Shown: one piece after another, positions 16,140 through 24,322 of the stretch
Layout: each line of letters begins with the position of its first letter
Numbering within the stretch: position 1 is the stretch's first letter
Source: SFWF01 sp045638145
GTDB taxonomy: Bacteria > Bacillota > Clostridia > Oscillospirales > Acutalibacteraceae
DNA length: 64,000 bases
Direction of reading: 5' to 3'
Assembly (NCBI GenBank): GCA_045638145.1
Contig: JAZUAU010000004.1
Coordinates: 1 to 64,000 of the forward strand
Position numbers and translations under genes: made by a program
The notes under the pieces: model-generated
Told to the model about the DNA's origin: nothing
The model's database searches: none
The model's input: only the letters and a program-made list of their open reading frames with translations

Positions 16140-16847
16140 ATGTTAAAACTTGAAAATGTTTCCTATTCAGTTGGAGACATACAGATTTTAAAGAACATAA
16201 ACTTAGAAATAGACGAGAGATTTGTCGCTATCACGGGACCTAACGGTAGCGGCAAGTCTACCCTTGCAAAGGTTATTGCGGGTATTCTTCCTGCAACAAG
16301 CGGAAAGATTTTTCTTGACGGTGTCGATATTACCGATATGTCTATAACCGACCGTGCCAACTCGGGCATCAGCTTTGCTTTTCAGCAGCCCGTCCGTTTC
16401 AAGGGCATTACGGTTATGGATATGGTTTCCCTTGCTTCGGGCAAAAAGCTTTCGGTTGGTGAGGCTTGTCAGTATCTTTCCGAGGTAGGACTTTGCGCAA
16501 AGGATTATATCAACCGTGAGATAAATGCTTCTCTTTCGGGCGGCGAGCTTAAAAGAATTGAGATTGCAATGATAAATGCCCGCGGCACAAAGCTTTCAAT
16601 CTTTGATGAACCCGAGGCAGGAATTGACCTTTGGAGCTTTAACAGCCTTATCAAGGTTTTTGAGCGTATGCACGAGCGTAGCCACGGCTCTATTATGATA
16701 ATTTCTCATCAGGAGAGAATTCTGAATATTGCCGATAAGGTAATACTTCTCAAAGCAGGCGAGATTGATAAGATTGGATCTAAGGAAGAAATATTGCCCC
16801 ATATTCTTATGAATACGGGTTGCCGACTTCAGCAGGAGGGTAACTAA
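16140..16847 (+). CDS. sufC: SufC-like Fe-S assembly ABC ATPase
   Basis: ATPase subunit of the SUF iron-sulfur assembly scaffold. Walker A GPNGSGKST (about residue 32), Q-loop FAFQQPVRF, signature SLSGGELKR and Walker B LSIFDEPEAGID are all intact. The 235-residue size and DEPEAGID match SufC rather than a transporter ATPase, and no permease is adjacent. Start ATG 16140 with SD TTGGAGA; a TTG one codon earlier is possible. Its stop overlaps the start of the SufB/D gene by one base, so the two are translationally coupled. Confidence 0.88.
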   Translation: MLKLENVSYSVGDIQILKNINLEIDERFVAITGPNGSGKSTLAKVIAGILPATSGKIFLDGVDITDMSITDRANSGISFAFQQPVRFKGITVMDMVSLASGKKLSVGEACQYLSEVGLCAKDYINREINASLSGGELKRIEIAMINARGTKLSIFDEPEAGIDLWSFNSLIKVFERMHERSHGSIMIISHQERILNIADKVILLKAGEIDKIGSKEEILPHILMNTGCRLQQEGN

Positions 16848-17764
16848 TGGACGCTATACAGAAGAGTCTGCTCGAGCAGGTTGCAGGCATTCACGAGGTG
16901 CCGCAGGGTGCATATTCTCTTCGCATAAACGGTGCACTTCATGGTAAAAACTCCTCCGAAAACATTGAAATTGTAAAAAAAGAGGACAAGCCGGGCATTG
17001 ATATTTATATCAAGGCGGGCACCAAAAACGAGAGTGTCCACATTCCGGTTTTACTCTCACAGAGTGGTCTTAAGGAGCTTGTTTATAACGATTTTCATGT
17101 TGGCGAGGACTGTGATATAACAATAGTCGCAGGCTGTGGAATTCATAACGGCGGAAGTGAGTCGAGTGAACATAGCGGAATTCACGCATTCTATTTAGAG
17201 AAGAATGCAAAGCTTAAATATATCGAAAAGCACTACGGCGAGGGCGACGGCAACGGTAAAAATATTATGAACCCCACCACAATAGTTGAACTCGCAGAAA
17301 ATGCATATATGGAGATGGAAACGGCACAGATTAAGGGCGTTGACAGCACCGTTCGTGAAACTACCGCAAAGCTCGCGGAGGGCGCGACACTTATCGTCGG
17401 CGAAAAGATAATGACCCACGGCGAGCAATATGCCGAAACGAGATTTACGGTTGACCTCGACGGCGAAAATTCAAGCTGTCACGTTATTTCACGCTCGGTT
17501 GCAAAGGATAACTCCCGTCAGCTTTTCGTTTCCCATGTAAACGGAAACAACATCTGCTCGGGTCATACCGAATGTGATGCTATTATTATGGATTCTGCCT
17601 CAGTCAGCGCAGTACCCGAAATTATGGCAAACCACGCCGAGGCGTCTCTGATTCACGAGGCGGCAATCGGAAAGATTGCAGGCGAACAGCTTATTAAGCT
17701 TATGACACTCGGACTTACCGAAGCCGCAGCCGAAGAACAGATTGTAAACGGATTCTTAAAATAG
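16847..17764 (+). CDS. SufB/SufD-family Fe-S scaffold protein
   Basis: A 305-residue, shorter-than-usual member of the SufBD beta-helix family, with the C-terminal core GHTECDAIIMD and EIMANHAEASLIHEAAIG that forms the SufB-SufC contact. SufB is normally about 460 residues. With sufC it forms a two-gene system, like the minimal SUF (SmsC-SmsB) systems described in anaerobes and archaea; there is no cysteine desulfurase, SufU or second SufBD gene here. It probably builds Fe-S clusters as a SufC2-SufB2 complex. Start ATG overlaps the sufC stop. Confidence 0.82.
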   Translation: MDAIQKSLLEQVAGIHEVPQGAYSLRINGALHGKNSSENIEIVKKEDKPGIDIYIKAGTKNESVHIPVLLSQSGLKELVYNDFHVGEDCDITIVAGCGIHNGGSESSEHSGIHAFYLEKNAKLKYIEKHYGEGDGNGKNIMNPTTIVELAENAYMEMETAQIKGVDSTVRETTAKLAEGATLIVGEKIMTHGEQYAETRFTVDLDGENSSCHVISRSVAKDNSRQLFVSHVNGNNICSGHTECDAIIMDSASVSAVPEIMANHAEASLIHEAAIGKIAGEQLIKLMTLGLTEAAAEEQIVNGFLK

Positions 17765-17767
17765 TTA

Positions 17768-17800
17768 AAGTCGGCAGATTTTCTCTGCCGACTTTTAATA
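17768..17800 (+). terminator. terminator after sufCB
   Basis: AAGTCGGCAG/CTGCCGACTT stem with loop ATTTTCT and a short T run. Confidence 0.8.
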
Positions 17801-17864
17801 TTTATTCATTATTAATCAAAGCCTTTCATATATTTTTATAAAGAAAAAGGAAAGGTTGATAATA

Positions 17865-18782
17865 ATGATGACTTGCTGCCCCGAGGGTTGGCTTACCGAA
17901 AAAAGTGACAACAAAAGAGGAGTATATTCCAAAGCAAGGCTTGAAGCGGCGATCGATTCGGGTGAAATTCTTGAATCGCGTGCCTATATGTGCGACAATG
18001 ACCATAATCTGCTCGTAAATCTCGGCAGTATGAAGGGAATAATACCACGAACCGAGGGCGCACTCGGAATAAAAGAGGGAGAAACCCGTGATATTGCCCT
18101 TATTTCCCGAGTCGGAAAGGCGGTTTGCTTTACTGTAAAGGATATAATAAACGAGGACGGCAGAGAATATGCACTGCTTTCCCGATGCGAGGCAGGCAGA
18201 ATCGCTAAGGAGAGACTTCTTCGTGAGCATACTGTCGGGGACATAATAGACGCAAGGGTTACTCATCTTGAGTCCTTCGGTGCATTTTGCGACGTCGGTT
18301 GCGGTAATATTGCTCTACTTCCTATAGATTCCATTTCGGTTTCCCGAATTTCACACCCAAGAGACAGATTTTCGGTGGGTGATGATATAAAGGTAATAAT
18401 TCGTAATATTGAAAACGGCAGAATCACACTCTCGCATAAGGAGCTTCTAGGCACGTGGGAAGAAAATGCTGAGCTTTTTACTCAAGGGCAGACCGTTTTC
18501 GGGGTGGTCAGAAGTGTTGAAAGCTATGGAATTTTCGTAGAGCTTGCCCCAAATCTTGCGGGGCTTGCCGAGTCGCGTGATAACGTGCGGGTCGGAATGA
18601 GCGCATCGGTCTACATAAAAAGCATAATACCCGAAAAAATGAAGATAAAGCTGATTATTATAGACACCTTTGATTCCGAGCCCCAAAAGGAAATTAAATA
18701 TTTCTATAGTGGCGACAGAATAGACGAATTCACCTATTCACCACAATGTTCAAATAAAAAAATCGTTACAAATTTCTTATAG
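17865..18782 (+). CDS. S1-domain RNA-binding protein
   Basis: About 305 residues with S1 (OB-fold) segments. The clearest are VGDIIDARVTHLESFGAFCD (about 125-190) and TQGQTVFGVVRSVESYGIFVE (about 205-260); a first degenerate one (residues 30-100, LLVNLGSMKGIIPRTEGALG) also fits. It is related to the shortened S1-like proteins of Clostridia, not to full-length RpsA. It likely binds mRNA or ribosomes in the cytoplasm. Start ATG 17865 (a second ATG follows immediately) with SD AAAGGAAAGG. It lies between suf genes and mrp, a position that may be fortuitous. Confidence 0.75.
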   Translation: MMTCCPEGWLTEKSDNKRGVYSKARLEAAIDSGEILESRAYMCDNDHNLLVNLGSMKGIIPRTEGALGIKEGETRDIALISRVGKAVCFTVKDIINEDGREYALLSRCEAGRIAKERLLREHTVGDIIDARVTHLESFGAFCDVGCGNIALLPIDSISVSRISHPRDRFSVGDDIKVIIRNIENGRITLSHKELLGTWEENAELFTQGQTVFGVVRSVESYGIFVELAPNLAGLAESRDNVRVGMSASVYIKSIIPEKMKIKLIIIDTFDSEPQKEIKYFYSGDRIDEFTYSPQCSNKKIVTNFL

Positions 18783-18789
18783 AGCTACC

Positions 18790-18817
18790 TTGAAAAATGA
18801 ATTTCAAGTGATATAAT
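18790..18817 (+). promoter_or_regulatory. promoter for mrp-type gene
   Basis: TTGAAA, 16 bp spacer, TATAAT, directly after the stop of the S1 gene. Confidence 0.5.
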
Positions 18818-18848
18818 ATAAATATATGATTTGAAAAGGAGCTTCAAA

Positions 18849-19694
18849 ATGTCTGAAGAAAGAAAATGTAACGATACTTCCTGCAGCGGTGACTGCAGTA
18901 GCTGTTCGAAGGCAGGAAGTCACGAAATAGAAAAGGCACAGCTTGGCGTAAACAGCAGCGTTAAAAAGGTTATCGGTGTTGTTTCGGGAAAGGGCGGCGT
19001 TGGTAAAAGCCTTGTTACCGCTATGCTGGCAACCCTTATGCGCAGAAAGGGCTACAGTACTGCAATCCTCGATGCCGATATTACAGGGCCCTCTATCCCT
19101 AAAATGTTTGGTATAAAGGGCAGAGCTGAGGGCAGTGAGTTTGGCATTTTACCGATGCAGACCGCCGATGGCACAAAGGTAATGTCGATAAATCTCCTGC
19201 TTGAAAGCGAGGAAACCCCCGTTGTTTGGCGTGGTCCCGTTATTGCAGGCGCGGTAACACAGTTCTGGAGTGACGTTGTATGGGGCGACGTTGACTATAT
19301 GTTTGTTGATATGCCTCCCGGAACGGGCGACGTACCGCTTACCGTATTCCAACAGCTTCCCATCGACGGCATCGTAATAGTAACCTCACCGCAGGATCTC
19401 GTTTCGATGATTGTCAAGAAGGCATACAAAATGGCAACCCTTATGAATGTTCCCGTGCTAGGAATTGTTGAGAATATGAGCTACGTCTGCTGTCCCGATT
19501 GCGGCGCGGAGTTCAGAATTTTCGGCGAGGGCAAAACCGAAACGGTTGCAGAGGAGCTTGACTGCTTAATGCTCGCCCAGGTGCCGATCGACGTCCGCCT
19601 TGCCGACCTTGCAGATCGAGGCGAATTTGAGAAATTTAACGTATCCTATATGGATAACGCCGCCGACATTATCGAAGAAAAGGTTAGAATATAA
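18849..19694 (+). CDS. Mrp/NBP35-family Fe-S cluster carrier ATPase
   Basis: P-loop ATPase of 281 residues. Deviant Walker A GKGGVGKS, then DADITGPSIPKMFG, DMPPGTGDVPLT and the scaffold CxxC in YVCCPDCGAEF place it in the Mrp/ApbC/NBP35 family that transfers Fe-S clusters to apoproteins. The N-terminus has a cysteine-rich stretch (CNDTSCSGDCSSC), as in NBP35-type proteins, which could hold a second cluster. Start ATG 18849, SD AAAGGAGC. Location close to sufCB supports a role in the same Fe-S pathway. Confidence 0.9.
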   Translation: MSEERKCNDTSCSGDCSSCSKAGSHEIEKAQLGVNSSVKKVIGVVSGKGGVGKSLVTAMLATLMRRKGYSTAILDADITGPSIPKMFGIKGRAEGSEFGILPMQTADGTKVMSINLLLESEETPVVWRGPVIAGAVTQFWSDVVWGDVDYMFVDMPPGTGDVPLTVFQQLPIDGIVIVTSPQDLVSMIVKKAYKMATLMNVPVLGIVENMSYVCCPDCGAEFRIFGEGKTETVAEELDCLMLAQVPIDVRLADLADRGEFEKFNVSYMDNAADIIEEKVRI

Positions 19695-19695
19695 C

Positions 19696-19722
19696 AAAAA
19701 GACCCGTATGGGTCTTTTTTGT
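19696..19722 (+). terminator. terminator after mrp
   Basis: AAAAAGACCC GTAT GGGTCTTTTTT hairpin with T run. Confidence 0.8.
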
Positions 19723-19883
19723 TAGCGGAATTTTTCGGGATGTCGTAAACGCCATTCCCTACAAAATCGCACAATATTTTTTGTTTCTCATCCGTGCATA
19801 TGTAATAAAATATGCTGCGTTTAAACTATAGTCAAATCCCGCCTTGCATGGAATTTTTCTTTTAGGCGGCAAAAATTATCATC

Positions 19884-20654
19884 TTATTTTTCGCGTCCTA
19901 TGGTATTTGATAATGCGAAAACAAGGAAATAAATGCCCGCTGCTATCGGTGTCATAACGGGAAGACCTGTTTTGTGAAGCAGGGACTCGCTTCCCGAGAG
20001 GATAACCGCAGCACGGGGGATTGCCGCTGTAAAGCAAACAAAGGCGGTAGTGAGAAAAACGGGCTCCATAAATGCCCTTTGCTTACCCTCAACTCCAAGA
20101 CATACAACCTTTGCATACCAAAGGGAAGAAATAAGGGTAAGACAAAGAGCGCAAAGCTCAAAAACGTTGTCAGGAATTGTGGCGAGGGAAGAAAAGGCGG
20201 TAAAAACGATTACAAGCCGCATAAACCAGTAGAGCACTGGCACTACCGACAAAAGGGCAGGGCGTTTGACGTTGTCTCCAAGTGCCGCCATAATTAGTGT
20301 TATCGTGGTGACAATAGCGAGTATCAGCTCCACCGTGCGTTGCCAACCTGTAACTCCGCCATTTTGAAAAAAGGTATCGTAAATAATTACAAGGGCAAGG
20401 AAAGCCGATGCAAGGCGGAAAATGGGATTTCCCGCCTCTTTCCATTCGCAGCTTGACTTTGAAATATAAGAAAAGACAAAGATTAAAAGCGCGGCAAGAA
20501 TGATGATGGCTAAAATTGCAAAGCCAAAGAATAAATATTCAGCCTTTATAAATCCGCTTTTGGCATCAATGGTAAAAAAAAGCATTGCCGAGCGAAGGGC
20601 AACCGCAACTACGGTAGAAAGAAAAGCGAAAAGATAGGTTTGTTTTTTGCTCAA
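19884..20654 (-). CDS. polytopic membrane protein of unknown function
   Basis: About 256 residues with six or seven predicted transmembrane helices (for example LFAFLSTVVAVALRSAMLFF, FGFAILAIIILAALLIFVFS, LILAIVTTITLIMAALG). I recognise no catalytic motif. The start is placed at TTG 20654 because GGAGG (20662-20668) is ideally spaced for it; an upstream TTG at 20669 lies at the SD itself. It is divergently transcribed from spoIID with a short shared intergenic region, so linked sporulation expression is possible but not shown. Confidence 0.65.
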   Translation of the reverse strand: MSKKQTYLFAFLSTVVAVALRSAMLFFTIDAKSGFIKAEYLFFGFAILAIIILAALLIFVFSYISKSSCEWKEAGNPIFRLASAFLALVIIYDTFFQNGGVTGWQRTVELILAIVTTITLIMAALGDNVKRPALLSVVPVLYWFMRLVIVFTAFSSLATIPDNVFELCALCLTLISSLWYAKVVCLGVEGKQRAFMEPVFLTTAFVCFTAAIPRAAVILSGSESLLHKTGLPVMTPIAAGIYFLVFALSNTIGREK

Positions 20655-20749
20655 AGCATTTTCCTCCAAGGAATGAAATTTTAATATCTAACATATATAT
20701 TTTATAATTAAGGGGGATAAAAGTCAACATAAAAAGAAAGGGATGCTTT

Positions 20750-21706
20750 ATGAAGAAAATTTACATGGTAGCGGCGGCAGTCCTCGCCTTTTCGATGCTC
20801 TTTTTACCCCTTGCGGCAGGCGGTATACCAAAGGCTGGCGCTTCGCTTCCCGCAATAGGGGACTATTATCTGTCGCCCCTGCCTGAAAATCACGAAACTA
20901 TAAGGGTTTTGCTTCACGAATCGGGCGAAATTGTAGAAATGACGGTTGAGGATTACCTCTTTTCGGTGGTAGCTGCAGAAATGCCTGCCCTCTATGAAAC
21001 CGAAGCTCTTAAAGCCCAAGCTGTTGCGGCATATACCTACGCTATGTGCAAGGCTGCGAAAAATGAGGGAGACTATGATATAACCGATGATTCCTCTATC
21101 GACCAAGCCTTTATACCTTATGATGAGGCTATGGCAAAATGGGGTGAAAATGCGCCAACCTATGAGGAAAAAATTCGTTCGGCCGTTAAAAGCGTGTTGT
21201 ATGAAAAAATAACCTACGACGGAAAGCTGATACTTGCCGCCTATCATGCGATTTCTTCGGGAAAGACCGAAAATGCCGCCGACACATGGGGTGGAAACTA
21301 TGCCTATCTCACCTCGGTCGACTCCTCGGGCGATAAGCTTTCGCCAAACTATCTTTCAACTGCGGAATTTACCGCAGACGAGCTGAAGAACAAGCTTGCC
21401 GATTACGTTTCACTCTCGGGCGACGGCTCGGGCTGGGTGGGCGAAATTACCCGTACCGAAACGGGTACCGTGCTGACCGCCGTTATTGGAGGAAAGAGTA
21501 TATCGGGCGGCAATATCCGAAAAGCACTCTCCCTTCGCTCGGCAAATTTTGATATCGCGGTTGAGGGAGAAAAATTCACATTTACTGTTCGCGGATACGG
21601 ACACGGCATAGGAATGAGCCAATTCGGAGCTCATTATCTTGCAATGCAAGGCAAAACCTATAAGCAAATACTGCTTCACTACTACCCAGGTTGCAAAGTG
21701 GAATAA
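20750..21706 (+). CDS. spoIID: stage II sporulation protein D (SpoIID/LytB domain)
   Basis: Lytic transglycosylase of the DMP complex that remodels septal peptidoglycan during engulfment. An N-terminal hydrophobic anchor (MVAAAVLAFSMLFLPLAAGG) is followed by the SpoIID domain: MTVEDYLFSVVAAEMPALYE with the catalytic Glu, LKAQAVAAYTYA, AAYHAISSGKTENAADTWGG and the C-terminal VRGYGHGIGMSQFGAHYLA. Length 318 is normal. Start ATG 20750. In many Clostridia spoIID is near murA and spoIIQ; here it stands alone beside hisS. Its presence with spoIIIA supports an endospore-former. Confidence 0.92.
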   Translation: MKKIYMVAAAVLAFSMLFLPLAAGGIPKAGASLPAIGDYYLSPLPENHETIRVLLHESGEIVEMTVEDYLFSVVAAEMPALYETEALKAQAVAAYTYAMCKAAKNEGDYDITDDSSIDQAFIPYDEAMAKWGENAPTYEEKIRSAVKSVLYEKITYDGKLILAAYHAISSGKTENAADTWGGNYAYLTSVDSSGDKLSPNYLSTAEFTADELKNKLADYVSLSGDGSGWVGEITRTETGTVLTAVIGGKSISGGNIRKALSLRSANFDIAVEGEKFTFTVRGYGHGIGMSQFGAHYLAMQGKTYKQILLHYYPGCKVE

Positions 21707-21733
21707 AAAAGGGCGTTTTTAAAACGCCCTTTT
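21705..21733. terminator. bidirectional terminator between spoIID and hisS
   Basis: AAAAGGGCG TTTTTAAAA CGCCCTTTT, A-rich on one side and T-rich on the other, between convergent genes. Confidence 0.85.
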
Positions 21734-21735
21734 AC

Positions 21736-23031
21736 TTATATATCATATTCCTCTGTCAGCTCGGCTATTTTCTTTTCATAAATAGCTTCCACTAAATTTT
21801 CAAGCTCAATTTCAGTTTCTTCGCCGTTTTCCATACGTTTGAGCTTTGCTTTTCCGCTTTCAATCTCCGAGTCACCGAGGACTACGGTGTAAGCGGCACC
21901 GATTTTGTTTGCATAGCGCATCTGCGCCTTAAGACCTCTGCCGACTATATCGTAAATAGCCTCAAAGCCCTCGCGTCGAAGCTGCTCCGAGAGAAGCGCC
22001 GCCTTAAGTGTTGCAGCATCGCCCATAGATGCAATATAAATATCGCATTTCGGGGGCTCTGGAATTTCTGCACTTTGGCTTTCGAGTACCATAAGAAGTC
22101 GTTCAACACCCATCGCAAAGCCGAGTGCGGGGAATGGTTGGCTTCCCATCTGCTCAAGGAGTCCGTCGTAGCGACCACCACCGCAAACGGTTGCCTGCGC
22201 GCCGATATCGCCTGACACAAACTCAAATACAGTTCTTGTGTAGTAATCAAGACCGCGAACAATTTTGGGGTTTACGGTGTAGCTGACGCCAACGGTGTCA
22301 AGCCGTTTCTTCACACCCTCAAAATGAGCTGCACAGTTGTCGCAAAGATAGTCGAGCATTACGGGAGCATCCTTTGCAATATCGCCGCAAATGGGAGATT
22401 TGCAATCGAGGATTCTCATGGGGTTTCTGCCAAGTCGGTCGCGGCAGGTTTCGCAAAGCTCCGACTCACGGGCGGTAAAATATTCCTTAAGTGCGGCGTG
22501 ATACTTTGCTCTGCACTCAGGACAACCGATAGAGTTGATTTCAAGAGAAATCTTGTTTATACCAATGCTTTTAAGAAGGCTGTCTGCAAGACAGATAACC
22601 TCTGCGTCGGCGGCGGGAGAAGCGGCACCTATGCACTCAACACCGAACTGATGGAACTCTCTGAGTCTGCCTGCTTGCGGCTTTTCATAGCGGTAGCAAC
22701 CGCCAGTATAACAAACCTTTACGGGAAGTGCTGCCGCAGTAAGCGAATTTTCGATAATAGAACGTATTACGCCTGCTGTAAATTCGGGGCGTAGTGTGAT
22801 TGAACGGTCGCCCTTGTCGGTAAAGGTGTACATTTCCTTCTGAACAACGTCGGTAGTGTCACCAACACTCTTTGTAAAGACCTCGGTATGTTCAAATACG
22901 GGCACGCGAATCTCCTTAAAGCCGTAAAGAGAAGCGGTGTCGATAAGTGTATGTTCAAGGTACTGCCATTTGTGTACATCAGAGGGTAAAACGTCGTTTG
23001 TACCTCTTGGTGCCTTATTGATTTCTGCCAT
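21736..23031 (-). CDS. hisS: histidyl-tRNA synthetase
   Basis: Class II synthetase charging tRNA-His. Motif 1 is in the N-terminal third (APRGTNDVLPSD, then GFKEIRVPVFE), motif 2 contains VCYTGGCYRYEKPQAGRLRE, the HisA box is LDYYTRTVFEF and motif 3 is ALGFAMGVERLLM; the C-terminal anticodon-binding domain starts around residue 330. Length 431 is normal. An insertion with four cysteines (CPECRAKYH, CETCRDRLG) in the middle matches clostridial HisRS. It is last in the long minus-strand run from polA. Confidence 0.96.
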   Translation of the reverse strand: MAEINKAPRGTNDVLPSDVHKWQYLEHTLIDTASLYGFKEIRVPVFEHTEVFTKSVGDTTDVVQKEMYTFTDKGDRSITLRPEFTAGVIRSIIENSLTAAALPVKVCYTGGCYRYEKPQAGRLREFHQFGVECIGAASPAADAEVICLADSLLKSIGINKISLEINSIGCPECRAKYHAALKEYFTARESELCETCRDRLGRNPMRILDCKSPICGDIAKDAPVMLDYLCDNCAAHFEGVKKRLDTVGVSYTVNPKIVRGLDYYTRTVFEFVSGDIGAQATVCGGGRYDGLLEQMGSQPFPALGFAMGVERLLMVLESQSAEIPEPPKCDIYIASMGDAATLKAALLSEQLRREGFEAIYDIVGRGLKAQMRYANKIGAAYTVVLGDSEIESGKAKLKRMENGEETEIELENLVEAIYEKKIAELTEEYDI

Positions 23032-23054
23032 AATATATCTCCATATACAGTATT

Positions 23055-23081
23055 TACTCCGACATTTATCGTGTCGGAGTA
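23055..23081. terminator. hairpin between mgsA and hisS
   Basis: TACTCCGACA/TGTCGGAGTA, ten base pairs with loop TTTATCG. The T-rich side is on the plus strand, so termination of the minus-strand operon here is uncertain; it may be a processing or stability hairpin. Confidence 0.5.
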
Positions 23082-23085
23082 GCTT

Positions 23086-23493
23086 TTATTTGTTTGTTGG
23101 GTTTACGATTTCGCGCCAATCAAGGTCGCCGCGGTCAAGACCGTGGATTAGCACCTCTGCCGTTGCAATATTTGTAGCAACTGGAATCTGATGAATGTCG
23201 CAAAGGCGAAGAAGGGCGTTTTCATCGGGCTCGTTGGGTTTAGAGCCCATCGGGTCGCGGAAGAGAAGGAGCATATCAATCTCATCACAACCAATGCGTG
23301 CGGCAATCTGCTGTGCTCCGCCGTGGCTTCCGCTCATAAACTTAATAATCTCAAGTCCGGTAGCCTCAGAAACAATCTTGCCCGTGGAGCCGGTGGCAAG
23401 TAGTGTATGCCGGCTGAGAATTCCACAATAAGCAATGCAGAACTGCGCCATAAGTTCTTTCTTTGCGTCGTGTGCGATAAGTGCAATGTTCAT
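23086..23493 (-). CDS. mgsA: methylglyoxal synthase
   Basis: Converts dihydroxyacetone phosphate to methylglyoxal and phosphate, an overflow bypass of lower glycolysis. The 135-residue product has the phosphate-binding TGSTGKIV, GSHGGAQQIAARI and the catalytic Asp region LLLFRDPMGSKPNEPD plus IPVATNIATAEVLI, all typical. It lies between the MinD-like gene and hisS; a minD-mgsA neighbourhood is common in Clostridia after mreBCD. Confidence 0.95.
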   Translation of the reverse strand: MNIALIAHDAKKELMAQFCIAYCGILSRHTLLATGSTGKIVSEATGLEIIKFMSGSHGGAQQIAARIGCDEIDMLLLFRDPMGSKPNEPDENALLRLCDIHQIPVATNIATAEVLIHGLDRGDLDWREIVNPTNK

Positions 23494-23511
23494 TTATGTT
23501 CTTTCTCCTTT

Positions 23512-24240
23512 TTATATTTTTTTGAGTCTGGGCAGGGGTACGTTTTGCTCTGATATCCTGCGAAAAATTCTTTTGAAGGCTCTCGCTCCGCGTCCTCTTT
23601 TGGGACATTTGCCGGTCGAGAAGGAATATACGAAATCGTCCGATTTGGGAACTATGCCGAGAAGCTGAAGCCCCGCTTCGTCGAGTATATCGTCAAGGGT
23701 TTTGAATCTGCCGTTTTGTATGTATTTGTAGCTGTACTTGTTTATAACAAGATAGCCTTTTTTGCCTGTCTTTCTGATAGCCTGTCCGCAAGCGGCGGCA
23801 TCTCTTACCGAAACGGGGTCGGGATTGCAGACACAAACGATTTCACAATCGAGCGGAAGCTTTTGATAAAGGGTGTAGTCGCTTCCTGCAGGGAAATCGA
23901 CTATCACGAGGTCGAATTTTTCTGCCGCGGTCTTTAAAAGGGCGGCAAAGCCTTCTGCGTTTACCTTGTCGGCAGATGTCGGCGCGGGCAGAAGAAAAAC
24001 GTTTTTATAAAGAGGGGAGGCGGCAGCAACAGTTTCGATATCTGCCCCATCCATAACGTCGGCTGCATCCATAACGACCGATTCCGAAACGCCGAGTAAA
24101 AGGTCAAGACAGCGCATACCTGCATCCATATCAATAAGAAGAACTTGCGCGGTGTGGGACGCGGCAACCGCCAGATTAAGCGAAAAGGTGCTTTTTCCCG
24201 TACCGCCCTTGCCACTTACAACGGCAATAGTCTTATTCAT
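23512..24240 (-). CDS. MinD-like P-loop ATPase
   Basis: A 242-residue ParA/MinD ATPase: deviant Walker A VVSGKGGTGKST, LLIDMDAGMRCLD and FDLVIVDFPAG. The C-terminal RAFKRIFRRI could be the amphipathic membrane-targeting helix of MinD. The start is ATG 24240 (SD AAAGGATGG); the longer frame to 24315 adds an unlikely hydrophobic leader. Its location after mreBCD-mrdA is where clostridial minC-minD-minE normally sit, but minC and minE are missing, so a division-site role without the usual partners or a different spatial role is possible. No symbol is assigned for that reason. Confidence 0.8.
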   Translation of the reverse strand: MNKTIAVVSGKGGTGKSTFSLNLAVAASHTAQVLLIDMDAGMRCLDLLLGVSESVVMDAADVMDGADIETVAAASPLYKNVFLLPAPTSADKVNAEGFAALLKTAAEKFDLVIVDFPAGSDYTLYQKLPLDCEIVCVCNPDPVSVRDAAACGQAIRKTGKKGYLVINKYSYKYIQNGRFKTLDDILDEAGLQLLGIVPKSDDFVYSFSTGKCPKRGRGARAFKRIFRRISEQNVPLPRLKKI

Positions 24241-24322
24241 AAGAAAACCATCCTTTACTTTAAAAGGTAAAACCGCCGTGTATATAAATTTATCATATAT
24301 ACGGGCATTTGTCAAACAAATA

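Noticed and set aside
21945..22262. Alternative open frames inside hisS and other conserved genes
   Set aside because: They are out-of-frame shadows of strongly conserved proteins.
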